NCBI GenBank assembly: GCA_947446595.1
Contig: CANFGS010000016.1
Span: 1 to 45,568 of the forward strand
Length of the DNA: 45,568 bases
Direction of reading: 5' to 3'
Source of the DNA: Neisseriaceae bacterium
GTDB taxonomy: Bacteria; Pseudomonadota; Gammaproteobacteria; Burkholderiales; UBA11063
Part shown: in pieces, positions 27,326 to 37,121 of the stretch
Layout: the number at the start of each line of letters is the position of its first letter
How positions within the stretch are numbered: the stretch's first letter is position 1
Program-made: the position numbers and the translations under genes
Notes under the pieces: model-generated
Database searches by the model: none
What the model saw: only the letters and a program-made list of their open reading frames with translations
What the model was told of the DNA's origin: nothing

Positions 27326-28018
27326 TTAACGTCTGTCGCTTCCACTAAAAGCTAATATAATTTGTAGTAAACTAGTGAATAAATTATATAGGCTAACATA
27401 TAAAGTCAATGTTGCTGAAATATAGTTAGTCTCACCACCTCTAACGATTTGGTTTAGCTGCCACAAAATCATTAGTGAAGAAAATATTACAAATGCTCCG
27501 CAAATCATTAGATGAAATACTGGAGTTCTAAGAAATATACTAGCTATGATAGCTATAAAAAGCACAACCCCACCAACTGCCAAAAAGTTAGTCAAAAAGG
27601 TCATTTCTTTTTTAACTACAAATGCAATAGCGCTCATCACAAAAAACACCGCTGAAGTAAGTAATGCAGCTAATAAAATAAGACTTCCGCCATTAGGTAC
27701 GCGTAAAGCAAACTGTAGTAATGGTCCTAGTAGTAAACCCATCATAAAAGTAAATAGCATCATCCAGACAATACCAGCAAAACTATTTTTATTCTTTTCA
27801 ACCATAAACATCATAAAATATAAACCAGCCATTAGAAGTAAAGAACCCATGATCGGACTAGTTCTTAAAAACATAAAAGAGAAATTAATACCAAGAAGAG
27901 CACCAATAGCCGTTGGCAATAGCGACAAAGCCAATAACATATAAGTGTTTTTTAATACTTCTTGACGAATTTCTGCTGACGGAGCAGCAGTTTGGTACAT
28001 TTGACTTTGATAGTTCAT
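27326..28018 (-). CDS. BAX inhibitor-1 / YccA-family membrane protein
   Basis: Integral inner-membrane protein of 230 residues with seven hydrophobic segments starting at about residue 28. The order of segments and the N-terminus (EIRQEVLKNTYMLLALSLLPTAIGALLGI) match the BI-1 (UPF0005) family. Bacterial members such as YccA modulate FtsH, and YetJ carries calcium. The role here is not known. It is the first gene of a compact unit with uvrB and udk, with AAAGGATA eight bases before the ATG. Confidence 0.9.
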   Translation of the reverse strand: MNYQSQMYQTAAPSAEIRQEVLKNTYMLLALSLLPTAIGALLGINFSFMFLRTSPIMGSLLLMAGLYFMMFMVEKNKNSFAGIVWMMLFTFMMGLLLGPLLQFALRVPNGGSLILLAALLTSAVFFVMSAIAFVVKKEMTFLTNFLAVGGVVLFIAIIASIFLRTPVFHLMICGAFVIFSSLMILWQLNQIVRGGETNYISATLTLYVSLYNLFTSLLQIILAFSGSDRR

Positions 28019-28134
28019 TTCATATCCTTTTGAAATTAAGTTTTATCTTATAGTATTATATAGTATCTAACATATTAAAATCAAGCATTTAGCTATATTA
28101 AATTTTAAAACGAGATATTCTTAATTATTATCTA

Positions 28135-29133
28135 TTAATTAAATAACTTAATTATCGTTAAAAAAATACCCGACAAAAGCACACACATTGGAAAAGTTAA
28201 TACCCAAGCAGTAACTATATTTTTAACAACATTCCAATTAATACCCGTACGCCCCGATCCAGAATTACCTGCTCCCATAATTGAACCTGATACAGCATGC
28301 GTAGTACTTAGAGGGACACCAAAACGAGAACCTGCAAATAAAATCATTGCAGAACTAAGTTCAGCAGCAAAGCCACTCGATGGTTCTAATTTGGCAACCC
28401 TAGTACTTAAAGTTTTGATAATTCGCATACCACCAGCCATAGTACCTGCGGCCATGCAAAAGGCACAAGCAAATATAACCCATCTAGGAACATCGGCACT
28501 TTGAATTAGATGGAAGTTAAATAATGTTAGAGTAATTATCCCCATGGTTTTTTGAGCATCATTGGAGCCATGACTAAAAGATAGAAAAGCCGTTGATAAA
28601 ACCTGTAACTCACGAATAAAATTGTTTGTTTTTCTAGGCTCAGTGTTATTTTTTAGAAAACGCCTAATAAGCATGACAATCAACATCGCAACTACAAAAC
28701 CGATAAGTGGTGAAATAACCATTGGTATCATAACTTTATATAGAATAGTCATATAGTTAATTACTTTATAGCCACTATTAAATATAATAGCCCCAACTAG
28801 TCCACCTATCAAAGCATGAGAAGAACTAGAAGGGATACCAAAATACCAAGTAAGAAGATTCCATGTAATTGCTGATAATAAGGCTGCCAAAATCACACTT
28901 TGTGTTGCTAGAGCTGGATCAGCAAATCCTTTAGCTATTGTTACTGCAACTGCAGTACCACTAAAAGCACCTATTAAGTTAAATATAGCTGAAATTGAAA
29001 TCGCCTGAAATGGCTCAAGTGATTTAGTTGATATTGAAGTTGCAACTGCATTTGCAGTATCATGAAAACCATTACTAAACTCAAAAAACAAAGCTATTGC
29101 AATTAGTATAATTGCAAATAAAGGTATGTCCAT
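28135..29133 (-). CDS. Inorganic phosphate transporter, PiT family
   Basis: Inner-membrane phosphate:cation symporter. The two family repeats are visible: ALFFEFSNGFHDTANAVATSIST near the start and STAFLSFSHGSNDAQKTMGIITL in the second half. GIPSSSSHALIGGLVGA and GVPLSTTHAVSGSIMGAG are the paired signature loops. At 332 residues it is the short form without a large central loop. It lies 26 bases downstream of the DUF47 gene, a very common pairing. Confidence 0.94.
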   Translation of the reverse strand: MDIPLFAIILIAIALFFEFSNGFHDTANAVATSISTKSLEPFQAISISAIFNLIGAFSGTAVAVTIAKGFADPALATQSVILAALLSAITWNLLTWYFGIPSSSSHALIGGLVGAIIFNSGYKVINYMTILYKVMIPMVISPLIGFVVAMLIVMLIRRFLKNNTEPRKTNNFIRELQVLSTAFLSFSHGSNDAQKTMGIITLTLFNFHLIQSADVPRWVIFACAFCMAAGTMAGGMRIIKTLSTRVAKLEPSSGFAAELSSAMILFAGSRFGVPLSTTHAVSGSIMGAGNSGSGRTGINWNVVKNIVTAWVLTFPMCVLLSGIFLTIIKLFN

Positions 29134-29159
29134 ATTATTACTCTATCTCCAAAGATTAT

Positions 29160-29807
29160 TTATATATTTTTAACGGAAACCTGCACTACTAAGTCAGAAG
29201 CACTAACAGATACATCAATTACGCCATCTATATTTTTATAAATCTCTTTTAATTTTAAGATCATCAATGTATCAAATTTACCTGAGTACATTTCAGTGAC
29301 TGCTTGGCGTAAATCTTCGATACCATTTTCTTCTAATTCATTAATTTTATCACTAGATTTTATAATATTATCAGTATTACCAAGCTTCAAAGCAGTAACA
29401 CAATCAACCAAAGCCCTAGTAATTTGTAATAATGTATTGGCATTTTTTACTAAAATATCATCGGAATTTGCATCTATATCATAGATCTTTAGTTTAGTAC
29501 CAATCTTGATGATACGTTTAGTAAGCTTATTCAAAAGCCCTGACAACTCTTGAATATCACCTCTATCAATTGGAGTAATAAACATACTATTTAAAGATTG
29601 TAGCGTTTTTTTATTATTATCAATTGATTTTTGTTTTAGTAAACGTAAATTAGTAAACATTTGCCCAAGCAATTCTTCATTCTTACAATTTAAAATATCT
29701 ACAAATATTTTTGCTGCATCATTTGCATAAATCGCGGCTTGTTCAAACAAGATAAAAAATACATCACCTTTAGCGGGTACTAGTGATTTTATAATTCTAC
29801 GTAACAC
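29160..29807 (-). CDS. DUF47 (PhoU-like) regulator of Pit transporter
   Basis: Cytoplasmic helical protein related to PhoU, thought to regulate the PiT transporter encoded next to it. The start LRRIIKSLVPAKGDVFFILFEQ and the long helices fit DUF47 proteins of about 215 residues. I chose the GTG at 29807 because GGAG lies six bases before it; a TTG at 29819 is in frame but would include that ribosome site. Confidence 0.87.
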   Translation of the reverse strand: MLRRIIKSLVPAKGDVFFILFEQAAIYANDAAKIFVDILNCKNEELLGQMFTNLRLLKQKSIDNNKKTLQSLNSMFITPIDRGDIQELSGLLNKLTKRIIKIGTKLKIYDIDANSDDILVKNANTLLQITRALVDCVTALKLGNTDNIIKSSDKINELEENGIEDLRQAVTEMYSGKFDTLMILKLKEIYKNIDGVIDVSVSASDLVVQVSVKNI

Positions 29808-29941
29808 ATCTATCTCCAAAAAAAATCATGTAGCTTATGACCAAAATGTCATGACGGTATAATATCATAACCCCAAAAATATTTTAGCTATTTTATAAAT
29901 AACCATCTAGCAAATACAAATTAGCTAAAAAAAACCGTATG

Positions 29942-30958
29942 TTAGAGCATAATTTCAGTGCTACTTAGCTGTTTCATTACCAAATCTGGGGTTATATTAT
30001 TAAGACAATTATAATGCCCAAATCGACAAGTACGTTCAAAACACGGAGAGCAATCAAGCTTTAATTGTAAAGTTTGTGCTTTTTTAGATAATGGCGGTGT
30101 AAATAAAGTCGATGTTGAGCCATAAATAGCTATCACATTGGTGTTAGTTGCACAAGCGATATGCATTAACCCTGAGTCATTAGTTATCACATATTTTGCC
30201 TTTGCCAAGATATCAACAGTATCAGATAAGCTAGTTTTGCCACATAAGTCAAAAACATTAGTTTTATCATTTATTTGGTTTATAATCGAACTGCTAATAT
30301 CGGTATCTTTACTAGATCCAAGAATAACAATCTGAGAAGCAGTTAATAAATCAGCTAACTTTGCAAAATGCTCTGGGGGCCAACGTTTCGCTGGCCCATA
30401 CTCTGCTGCTGGGCAAAACACTATTATAGGTATTTCGCTATTTATATTGAATTTTTCTAGGAGTAGTTTTTGATTTATGATATCAACTGACAATTCTGGC
30501 CACTCTATAATATCAGGCTTTTTGCCGTTATTTGCAAGAGTACAAAACCTATCAATCATAAGCGGTAGTTTGGCTTTATCTAGTTTATATATATCATTAA
30601 GCAGCACATAGCGACTCTCCCCCACAAAACCAGTTCGCTTTTTTATTTTAGCAAAGAATGGTGTAATTGCTGATTTGAGAGAGTTTGGTAATACGATAAC
30701 CTGATTATAGTTATTTTTACGTAAATTAAACCCTGATTTTATTCTTTGTAGTAGGTTAAGTTTTCCATGTGGAAATGGATTGATAATTATATTATTAACT
30801 TCTGGCATACGAGAAATCAAACCACCAGCAAAGCTTGGGGCAAATACATCAAGCACTAAGCTCTCTTTATGTTTTTTTTTGAGAGCTTTAAATAATGTCT
30901 GTGCCATTACCATATCCCCAACCCATGCTGGAGCTATAATCAGGATTTTATAATGCAT
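29942..30958 (-). CDS. waaF: Lipopolysaccharide heptosyltransferase II
   Basis: GT9 glycosyltransferase that adds the second heptose to the LPS inner core. The start KILIIAPAWVGDMVMAQTLFKALK, then VLPNSLKSA, FCPAAEYGPAKRWPPEHFA, and the C-terminal ITNDSGLMHIACAT, AIYGSTSTLFTPPLS and CSPCFERTCRFGHYNCL are characteristic of WaaF. The GPAKRWP loop binds ADP-heptose. At 338 residues it is normal. It shows with gmhB further right that this organism makes heptose-containing LPS. It is transcribed away from acnA. Confidence 0.95.
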   Translation of the reverse strand: MHYKILIIAPAWVGDMVMAQTLFKALKKKHKESLVLDVFAPSFAGGLISRMPEVNNIIINPFPHGKLNLLQRIKSGFNLRKNNYNQVIVLPNSLKSAITPFFAKIKKRTGFVGESRYVLLNDIYKLDKAKLPLMIDRFCTLANNGKKPDIIEWPELSVDIINQKLLLEKFNINSEIPIIVFCPAAEYGPAKRWPPEHFAKLADLLTASQIVILGSSKDTDISSSIINQINDKTNVFDLCGKTSLSDTVDILAKAKYVITNDSGLMHIACATNTNVIAIYGSTSTLFTPPLSKKAQTLQLKLDCSPCFERTCRFGHYNCLNNITPDLVMKQLSSTEIML

Positions 30959-31020
30959 ATTTTAATTCACCTAAAACATTATTCTAACTTATAACAAACA
31001 AATTATAGCACATTATTTGG

Positions 31021-31029
31021 TGGTATAAT
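31021..31029 (+). promoter_or_regulatory. Extended -10 promoter of acnA
   Basis: TGGTATAAT lies 36 bases before the acnA ATG, and AAAGGGA is seven bases before that ATG. No good -35 box is present at the expected distance. Confidence 0.55.
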
Positions 31030-31065
31030 TATGCTTAAGAAAAAACTTATCCAAAGGGAATAATC

Positions 31066-33756
31066 ATGCATAATCTATTTAACACCAAATCAAACCTCTC
31101 TACAAAATCAGGCAAAACATACACTTACTACTCGCTACCTAAATTATCCAAACAAGGATTCAATATCAAAAAACTACCGGTTTGTATCCGTATAGTTCTA
31201 GAATCAGTACTACGTAACTATGATGGTATTAAAGTAAATGAAGAACATGTGAAACAATTAGCTTCATGGCTACCTAATGCCACTCGTACTAATGAAATTC
31301 CTTTTGTGGTTGCTAGAATTGTACTTCAAGATTTCACAGGAGTACCACTTTTATGTGATTTAGCAGCTATGAGAAGTGTTGCTGATAAACTAGGTAAAAA
31401 CCCAAAAACTATCGAGCCATTAGTACCAGTTGATCTGGTAGTTGATCATTCAGTACAGATTGATTATTATGGGACTACCAATGCTCTACATCAAAATATG
31501 GAATTAGAATTCCACCGTAATAAAGAACGCTATCAATTCCTAAAATGGGGTATGCAAGCATTTGACACTTTTGGTGTTGTACCACCAGGAATAGGGATTG
31601 TACATCAAGTGAATCTTGAATATTTCTTCCGCGGTGTTAGAACCAATAACGATGTAGTATATCCAGACACTCTCGTTGGTACTGATTCCCACACTACAAT
31701 GATTAATGGTGTTGGTGTTGTTGGTTGGGGTGTTGGTGGAATTGAAGCTGAAGCAGGTATGCTTGGACAACCTGTATATTTCCTAACTCCTGATGTAGTT
31801 GGTGTTGAACTAAAAAACAAACTTAGTGAAGGTATCACTGCTACTGACTTAGTACTAAAAATAACTGAAATGCTCAGAAGCGCCAAAGTGGTAGGTAAAT
31901 TCGTAGAATTTTATGGTGAAGGTGCTGCTAGTTTATCAGTTACTGATAGAGCTACTATTGCCAATATGGCACCTGAATATGGTGCTACCATGGGTTACTT
32001 CCCACCTGATGCTGCAACAGTTAAATTTTTAAAAGCAACTGGTAAGAGTACTGAACAAGCTGAACTATTTGAAGAATACTTCAAAGCTCAAGAGTTATTC
32101 GGTATGCCAAAGGCTGGAGAAATTGAGTATTCAACTCATTTATCACTTGATTTATCAACCATCAAACCAGCTCTTGCAGGACCAAAACGTCCTCAAGATA
32201 GAATTGAATTAAATGATATGGCTAAAAACTACAATAACCTATTTAGTAAACCTATTGCTGACAATGGATTTAATAAAAACTCTGAGCAATTAACTAAGCG
32301 TTACCCAACTAAGTTAGAAGGTGTTGATGTTGGTAATGGAGATGTATTAATTGCAGCAATTACTTCTTGTACCAACACTTCAAATCCAAGTGTTATGATT
32401 GCAGCTGGGATACTTGCCAAAAAAGCTGTCGCTAAAGGCTTAAGTGTACATAAACGTGTAAAAACCTCTCTTGCTCCAGGGTCTCGTGTAGTAACCGAGT
32501 ATCTAGATAAGGCAGGTCTTAGTGAGTCTTTAAACAAATTAGGATTCAATCTAGCTGGTTATGGCTGCACAACTTGTATCGGAAACGCTGGAGATCTCAA
32601 ACCAGAACTACTTGAAGTAATTGTCAAAGAAGATTTAATCGGTGCTGCGGTATTATCTGGAAACCGTAACTTTGAAGCTCGTATACACCCAAATGTTAAG
32701 GCAAATTTCTTAGCTTCTCCTCCTTTAGTAGTTGCTTTTGCTATTGCAGGACGTGCTAATATCGATTTAAGTACTGAGGCTTTAGGAATTGGGCATGATG
32801 GTCGTGAAGTATTTCTAAAAGACATTTGGCCTACTTCTCATGAAATTAGTGAATTACTATATTTAGCTCAAGATCCAAAAGTATACAATGACTTATATGG
32901 TGACTTTACTAAAGGTAATGACTTATGGAATAATATCAAAACCAGTACTGGCAATGTATATAGTTGGCCAGAATCAACTTATATTGCTGAACCGCCATTT
33001 TTCAAAGACTTTGAAATGACTTATGGTGATATTCATGAAATTAAAAATGCTAAAACACTATTACTTCTAGGTGATTCTGTTACAACTGACCATATTTCAC
33101 CTGCTGGTTCTTTTAAACCAACCACTCCTGCTGGTAAATATTTGATTGAGCATGGGGTAGAACAAAAAGAGTTTAACTCTTATGGTTCACGCCGTGGAAA
33201 CCATGATGTGATGATGCGTGGTACATTTGCCAATGTGCGTATCAAAAATCTAATGTTACCACAAAATGCTGATGGTTCAAGAACTGAAGGTGGATATACA
33301 TTATATGATGGTAAAGTAACTGATGTTTATGATGCTGCAATGAGCTATATCAAAAATGACGTACCAACTGTAATTTTTGCAGGTGAAGAATACGGCACGG
33401 GTAGTTCTCGTGACTGGGCTGCTAAAGGAACTCAATTACTAGGTGTGAAAGCAGTTATCGCGAAAAGTTATGAGCGTATTCACCGTTCTAATTTAGTTGG
33501 TATGGGGGTTCTTCCATTACAGTTTATTGGGTCTGAAAGTGCTACTAGCCTTAATATCACTGGTAATGAGACTTTTGATATTTTGGGTGTGTCAAACGAC
33601 ATCAAACCACAGCAAAACCTAACTCTAGCTATTACGTATCCAGATGGATCTAAAAAAGAAGTTAAGGTATTATGTAGAATTGATACTCCAATTGAAGTTG
33701 AATATTACAAACACGGTGGAATCCTACCGTTTGTACTACGTCAACTACTAAGCTAA
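31066..33756 (+). CDS. acnA: Aconitate hydratase A
   Basis: Iron-sulfur enzyme that interconverts citrate and isocitrate in the TCA cycle. The Fe-S ligands are in [10 protein letters not shown] and [35 protein letters not shown] and [20 protein letters not shown] are the other signatures. The domain order (1-3, then the swivelling domain 4) and the 896 residues are those of AcnA/IRP-like aconitases. It is a single-gene unit between waaF (divergent) and the large repeat cluster at 33764-33987. Confidence 0.98.
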   Translation: MHNLFNTKSNLSTKSGKTYTYYSLPKLSKQGFNIKKLPVCIRIVLESVLRNYDGIKVNEEHVKQLASWLPNATRTNEIPFVVARIVLQDFTGVPLLCDLAAMRSVADKLGKNPKTIEPLVPVDLVVDHSVQIDYYGTTNALHQNMELEFHRNKERYQFLKWGMQAFDTFGVVPPGIGIVHQVNLEYFFRGVRTNNDVVYPDTLVGTDSHTTMINGVGVVGWGVGGIEAEAGMLGQPVYFLTPDVVGVELKNKLSEGITATDLVLKITEMLRSAKVVGKFVEFYGEGAASLSVTDRATIANMAPEYGATMGYFPPDAATVKFLKATGKSTEQAELFEEYFKAQELFGMPKAGEIEYSTHLSLDLSTIKPALAGPKRPQDRIELNDMAKNYNNLFSKPIADNGFNKNSEQLTKRYPTKLEGVDVGNGDVLIAAITSCTNTSNPSVMIAAGILAKKAVAKGLSVHKRVKTSLAPGSRVVTEYLDKAGLSESLNKLGFNLAGYGCTTCIGNAGDLKPELLEVIVKEDLIGAAVLSGNRNFEARIHPNVKANFLASPPLVVAFAIAGRANIDLSTEALGIGHDGREVFLKDIWPTSHEISELLYLAQDPKVYNDLYGDFTKGNDLWNNIKTSTGNVYSWPESTYIAEPPFFKDFEMTYGDIHEIKNAKTLLLLGDSVTTDHISPAGSFKPTTPAGKYLIEHGVEQKEFNSYGSRRGNHDVMMRGTFANVRIKNLMLPQNADGSRTEGGYTLYDGKVTDVYDAAMSYIKNDVPTVIFAGEEYGTGSSRDWAAKGTQLLGVKAVIAKSYERIHRSNLVGMGVLPLQFIGSESATSLNITGNETFDILGVSNDIKPQQNLTLAITYPDGSKKEVKVLCRIDTPIEVEYYKHGGILPFVLRQLLS

Positions 33757-33763
33757 ACGATTT

Positions 33764-33987
33764 AGGGCATGGATCCCAGCCTTCGCTGGGATGACGAGAA
33801 AAAAGTACTGGGGTGAACGATATGAGTACTGCTTCGTTTCATCCACGTTACCCCAAACCAAAACATGATGGTACTTCAGTACCATGGACGTCATCCCAAA
33901 CCAAAACGTGATGCTGCTACACCTATTTTGCACGTCATCCCAGACATGAATAAGATGCTGTTCGTATAGAATCTGGGATCCATGCCC
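33764..33987. repeat. Dispersed palindromic repeat, cluster 4 (largest)
   Basis: It fills most of the 252-base convergent gap between acnA and ung. It holds a complete short unit at 33766-33795, then three tandem segments each starting CGTTACCC or CGTCATCCC at 33846, 33889 and 33933 (spacing 43 and 44). The first two look like half-units with CCCAAACCAAAAC-TGATG. The third, with the right end to 33987, is a full long unit in inverted orientation (CATCCCAGACATG ... ATTCTGGGATCCATGCCC in mirrored form). Confidence 0.85.
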
Positions 33988-34008
33988 TACACAAGAGAGA
34001 ATATAAAT

Positions 34009-34695
34009 TTAAATCCAAACTATAGGGTTTTTATTATTTTTAACCAAATACTCATTGGCTAGTTTAAAATGATTGCAGCCCAAAAACCCGCGATACGCTG
34101 ATAATGGTGATGGATGTGTAGTAGTTAGTACAAAGTGTCTAGCACCGTCAATTAGACTAGCCTTTTTCTGAGCAAAACTTCCCCACAACATAAATACTAC
34201 ATTACTCGCCTTCTTACTTATTTCAGAGATAATCTTATCTGTAACAGCTTGCCAACCTATATCAGCGAGTGAATTTGGTTTATCCTTAATCACTGTAAGA
34301 GTTGCATTCAAAAGCAGCACTCCTTGATTAGCCCAAGATATCAACCTATCCCCTGAATCTATTTGAGCATTACCAAATTCAAGCTCCAACTCTTTGTATA
34401 TATTACGTAATGATGGCGGAATTTTGATATCAGAATTTACCGAGAAAGCCAAGCCATTAGCTTCACCAGCACCATGGTATGGATCTTGCCCTAGAATCAC
34501 GACACGAGTAGCAGCTAATTCAAATTTAGAAAATGCTCTAAAGGTATTTGAGGAATCTGGATAAATAATTTCATTGTTACTAATTTCAAAAAGCTTATTA
34601 TCAATTATACGTAATTCATCAAGAAAGTTATTTAAGAATAACTCTTGATAACTCTTAGTCATCGATAAAAAACTATTTTCTAGATATTTAAACAT
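34009..34695 (-). CDS. ung: Uracil-DNA glycosylase
   Basis: Removes uracil from DNA in base-excision repair. The family 1 motifs are complete: VVILGQDPYHGAGEANGLAFSV (catalytic Asp in GQDPYHG), LLLNATLTV, NVVFMLWGSFAQKK and TTHPSPLSAYRGFLG with the catalytic His. At 228 residues it has the normal length. It is last in the tight unit rppH-hemE-unknown-ung and starts two bases after the preceding gene. Confidence 0.98.
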   Translation of the reverse strand: MFKYLENSFLSMTKSYQELFLNNFLDELRIIDNKLFEISNNEIIYPDSSNTFRAFSKFELAATRVVILGQDPYHGAGEANGLAFSVNSDIKIPPSLRNIYKELELEFGNAQIDSGDRLISWANQGVLLLNATLTVIKDKPNSLADIGWQAVTDKIISEISKKASNVVFMLWGSFAQKKASLIDGARHFVLTTTHPSPLSAYRGFLGCNHFKLANEYLVKNNKNPIVWI

Positions 34696-34697
34696 AA

Positions 34698-35423
34698 TTA
34701 ATGTGGCATTACCCCTAAACCTTCTTTTACCAGTAGGCCATGTTTTACATTAATTACCAAACTATTAATGGCATCATTAATAATATCATCAGAAACATTT
34801 TCTGGATTTTGACTCATATGGGTGAAATTTGTTGAAATAATCCGTGCAAAACCTCCATGACCTGTAGCAATAAAATCACTAAATACTTCTTTGGTATCCA
34901 TATCAATAAGTTTATACGTAATTTCAATATTTAGACTATATAATATTGATGTATTAGTAGTTCCAGAAAATACTTGTTTGACCTCATGGGCATCAATAGA
35001 TTTTATAAACCCAATAAGTAAATATTTATTTGATGATTTTACCTTAGTATCAGATTCTAATGCCATATTATCAATAACTTGCATTTCTAGACTACTAGAC
35101 TCCAATTGCCATTTAGTTATCAACCCAGACTCTAAAGCACCCCAATTACTTAAGGTCTTATTACCATCAAAAACGTTAAAGGTACCAGACTCTATTAATG
35201 TTTGCTTAAGTAGTGGTGTTATCTTTGGAATTTGAGTTTTAATTTGAGTGATCATCACTTGATTGAATTTACGCTCAATATCAGTTAGGTTTGATTCGGA
35301 GCTAGAAATTGAAATACTTTGAGATTCAGAACTTGATGGATAAAACAAAGTCGTAATACCAATACTATTTACTGCACTACACATCTTTATACTAATGAAT
35401 ATCAGTACTAAATACCGCCACAT
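34698..35423 (-). CDS. Exported protein of unknown function, possibly CsgG/LpoB-like
   Basis: A 241-residue protein with a probable signal peptide (MWRYLVLIFISIKMCSAVNS) and no lipobox. After a Ser-rich stretch (about residues 30-45, SSSESQSISISSSES) comes an alpha/beta domain: LLKQTLIESGTFNVFDG, KYLLIGFIKSIDA, YSLNIEITYKLIDMDTKEVFSD, then ATGHGG. This order of a tail-of-TGTF, a YLLIG strand and a Y-L-D-T-E-V strand resembles the fold of CsgG/LpoB-type proteins, but the match is weak. It lies between hemE and ung with gaps of 2-4 bases, so it is translated with them, yet their functions give no clue. Confidence 0.8.
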   Translation of the reverse strand: MWRYLVLIFISIKMCSAVNSIGITTLFYPSSSESQSISISSSESNLTDIERKFNQVMITQIKTQIPKITPLLKQTLIESGTFNVFDGNKTLSNWGALESGLITKWQLESSSLEMQVIDNMALESDTKVKSSNKYLLIGFIKSIDAHEVKQVFSGTTNTSILYSLNIEITYKLIDMDTKEVFSDFIATGHGGFARIISTNFTHMSQNPENVSDDIINDAINSLVINVKHGLLVKEGLGVMPH

Positions 35424-35427
35424 CCAA

Positions 35428-36489
35428 TTATGCCCTACTTAATTCATGGACTAAATCAACTAAATAAGCTACATTATCAGGATTAGTTATCTGTAGTACC
35501 CCATGCCCAAGATTAAATACATGACCAGTATTATTAAAGCCATTCGCAGCTCTATAACTTCCCAAAATCCGAGTCACTTCTTTTTTAAGCGCATTTCTAT
35601 CCCCAATAGCTAATAACACTGGGTCCAGATTACCTTGAAGTGCAATGTTAGCTGGAACTATAGTTCTAGCCTCTCCTATATTAATATTCCAATCAAGCCC
35701 TATAACATCAGCGCCAATTGCTGATATTTTATTTAGCCAAAGTCCTCCGCCTTTAGTAAATACTATTCGTGGTAACTTACTACCCAAATGATTTACTTGT
35801 GGAATATTTTTAAGAATCTTTTCTAAATATGGAAGCGAAAACTCAAGATAAGCTGCATCAGATAAAACCCCGCCCCAACTATCAAAAAGCATTACTATAT
35901 CAACACCTGATTCAATTTGTTTAATTAAATATTGAATAATTGCATCACTTAGTTTATTTAATAACTTATGTGAAAGCTCTGGGTTATTATATAACCAACG
36001 CTTAGCATTAACATAATCTTTACTAGAGCCACCCTCTATCATATAACATGCCAGAGTAAATGGTGAACCACTAAACCCAATTAACGGTGTTGAATTTAAT
36101 TCACCTTTACAGTTTTTAATCGCTGCAAATACATACTCAAGTTTAGCTAGCATATCATTCAAATCAAGATTATCAATATCTTGTTCAGTCATAATCTTAT
36201 TACTAAATTTAGGACCTTCATTTTCTACAAAATTAAGCTCCATCCCCATAGCTTCAGGGATAACCAAAATATCACTAAACAAAATTGCAGCATCAAGATC
36301 AAAGCGTTTCAAAGGCTGTAATGTAACTACTGTAGCTAGCTCCGGGTTTTTACATAAATTTAAAAAACTCCCAGCTTTTGCCCTAATTTCGCGATATTCA
36401 GGTAAATAACGCCCAGCTTGACGCATAAGCCAAATCGGGGTATGCTCTATTTTTTGATGATTAATACTATTTAAAATTTGACTACTCAT
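35428..36489 (-). CDS. hemE: Uroporphyrinogen decarboxylase
   Basis: Decarboxylates uroporphyrinogen III to coproporphyrinogen III in heme synthesis. The N-terminal signature TPIWLMRQAGRYLPEYR (Arg residues that bind the acetate groups), then LDAAILFSDILVIPEAMGMEL, GFSGSPFTLACYMIEGG and GLDWN are present. At 353 residues it is full length. It overlaps rppH by four bases (ATGA) and precedes the unknown gene by four bases. Confidence 0.98.
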   Translation of the reverse strand: MSSQILNSINHQKIEHTPIWLMRQAGRYLPEYREIRAKAGSFLNLCKNPELATVVTLQPLKRFDLDAAILFSDILVIPEAMGMELNFVENEGPKFSNKIMTEQDIDNLDLNDMLAKLEYVFAAIKNCKGELNSTPLIGFSGSPFTLACYMIEGGSSKDYVNAKRWLYNNPELSHKLLNKLSDAIIQYLIKQIESGVDIVMLFDSWGGVLSDAAYLEFSLPYLEKILKNIPQVNHLGSKLPRIVFTKGGGLWLNKISAIGADVIGLDWNINIGEARTIVPANIALQGNLDPVLLAIGDRNALKKEVTRILGSYRAANGFNNTGHVFNLGHGVLQITNPDNVAYLVDLVHELSRA

Positions 36490-36971
36490 TTATACTCTTC
36501 TTTAGACTTCAGATACTTAGATAATTCGTTTAATGCTTTTGTATATACATCTTGTTTGAAGCTAACTACTTGTTCAATAGGTAGCCAATAATCAACCCAG
36601 CGCCAACCATCAAACTCTTGTTCTTTATAAAATTTAACATTAATATGATGATCTTTACCTAAAAATTTAAGTAAAAACCAAATCTGCTTTTGTCCACGAT
36701 AAAAATTGTTATTACCGCGATTATAGACTCCAGGAACATCATAATATAACCAATTAGACGTTTTGCCTATTATCTCTATATGCTCTGGAAGTAGACCTAA
36801 TTCTTCATTAAGCTCACGAAGCATAGCTTCTTCTGGATCTTCAGATCCAGCGATTCCGCCTTGTGGAAACTGCCACGAGTCTTCACCTTTTCTTCTACCC
36901 CATAATACTTCATTATTTCGATTTAATAAGACTATCCCCACATTTGGGCGATATCCGTCACTATCGATCAT
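36486..36971 (-). CDS. rppH: RNA pyrophosphohydrolase
   Basis: Nudix enzyme that removes pyrophosphate from the 5' end of transcripts and starts RNase E-dependent decay. MIDSDGYRPNVGIVLLNRN is the typical start. The Nudix box GGIAGSEDPEEAMLRELNEE is complete, followed by LGL. WQFPQGG and the aromatic patch WLYYDVP also fit RppH. At 161 residues it is normal. AGAGGG is eight bases before the ATG. It is first in the operon with hemE and ung, and diverges from glyS. Confidence 0.96.
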   Translation of the reverse strand: MIDSDGYRPNVGIVLLNRNNEVLWGRRKGEDSWQFPQGGIAGSEDPEEAMLRELNEELGLLPEHIEIIGKTSNWLYYDVPGVYNRGNNNFYRGQKQIWFLLKFLGKDHHINVKFYKEQEFDGWRWVDYWLPIEQVVSFKQDVYTKALNELSKYLKSKEEYK

Positions 36972-37005
36972 TTTGCACCCTCTTTTTGATTCTATTACCT
37001 GCTAG

Positions 37006-37014
37006 ATTTTATCA
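37006..37014 (-). promoter_or_regulatory. Extended -10 promoter of rppH-hemE-ung
   Basis: The minus strand reads TGATAAAAT, 35 bases before the rppH ATG. The wider 14-mer is shared with the peroxiredoxin promoter. Confidence 0.45.
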
Positions 37015-37027
37015 TATAGAGTAACTA

Positions 37028-37058
37028 TTGAATTGTTTATTACCAATTTTATTATAAT
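37028..37058 (+). promoter_or_regulatory. Candidate promoter of the glyS operon
   Basis: TATAAT at 37053-37058 with TTGAAT at 37028-37033, 19 bases apart. It lies 64 bases before the glyS start. A TAGGGAAA ribosome site is about six bases before the ATG. Confidence 0.4.
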
Positions 37059-37121
37059 ATGCAAGTGGAAAACAATGCTAAAATCACGGTAATAAATAAA
37101 ATAATCATTTAGGGAAATTGC

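Noticed and set aside
27546-27944. Plus-strand open frame of 132 codons antisense to the BAX-inhibitor-like gene
   Set aside because: Its composition is what is expected from the reverse of a hydrophobic membrane protein, and the real gene is clear.
33748-33933. Small minus-strand open frame of 61 codons in the acnA-ung gap
   Set aside because: It consists almost entirely of the dispersed repeat sequence (translated palindromes such as VIPAKAGIHA) and has no ribosome site.
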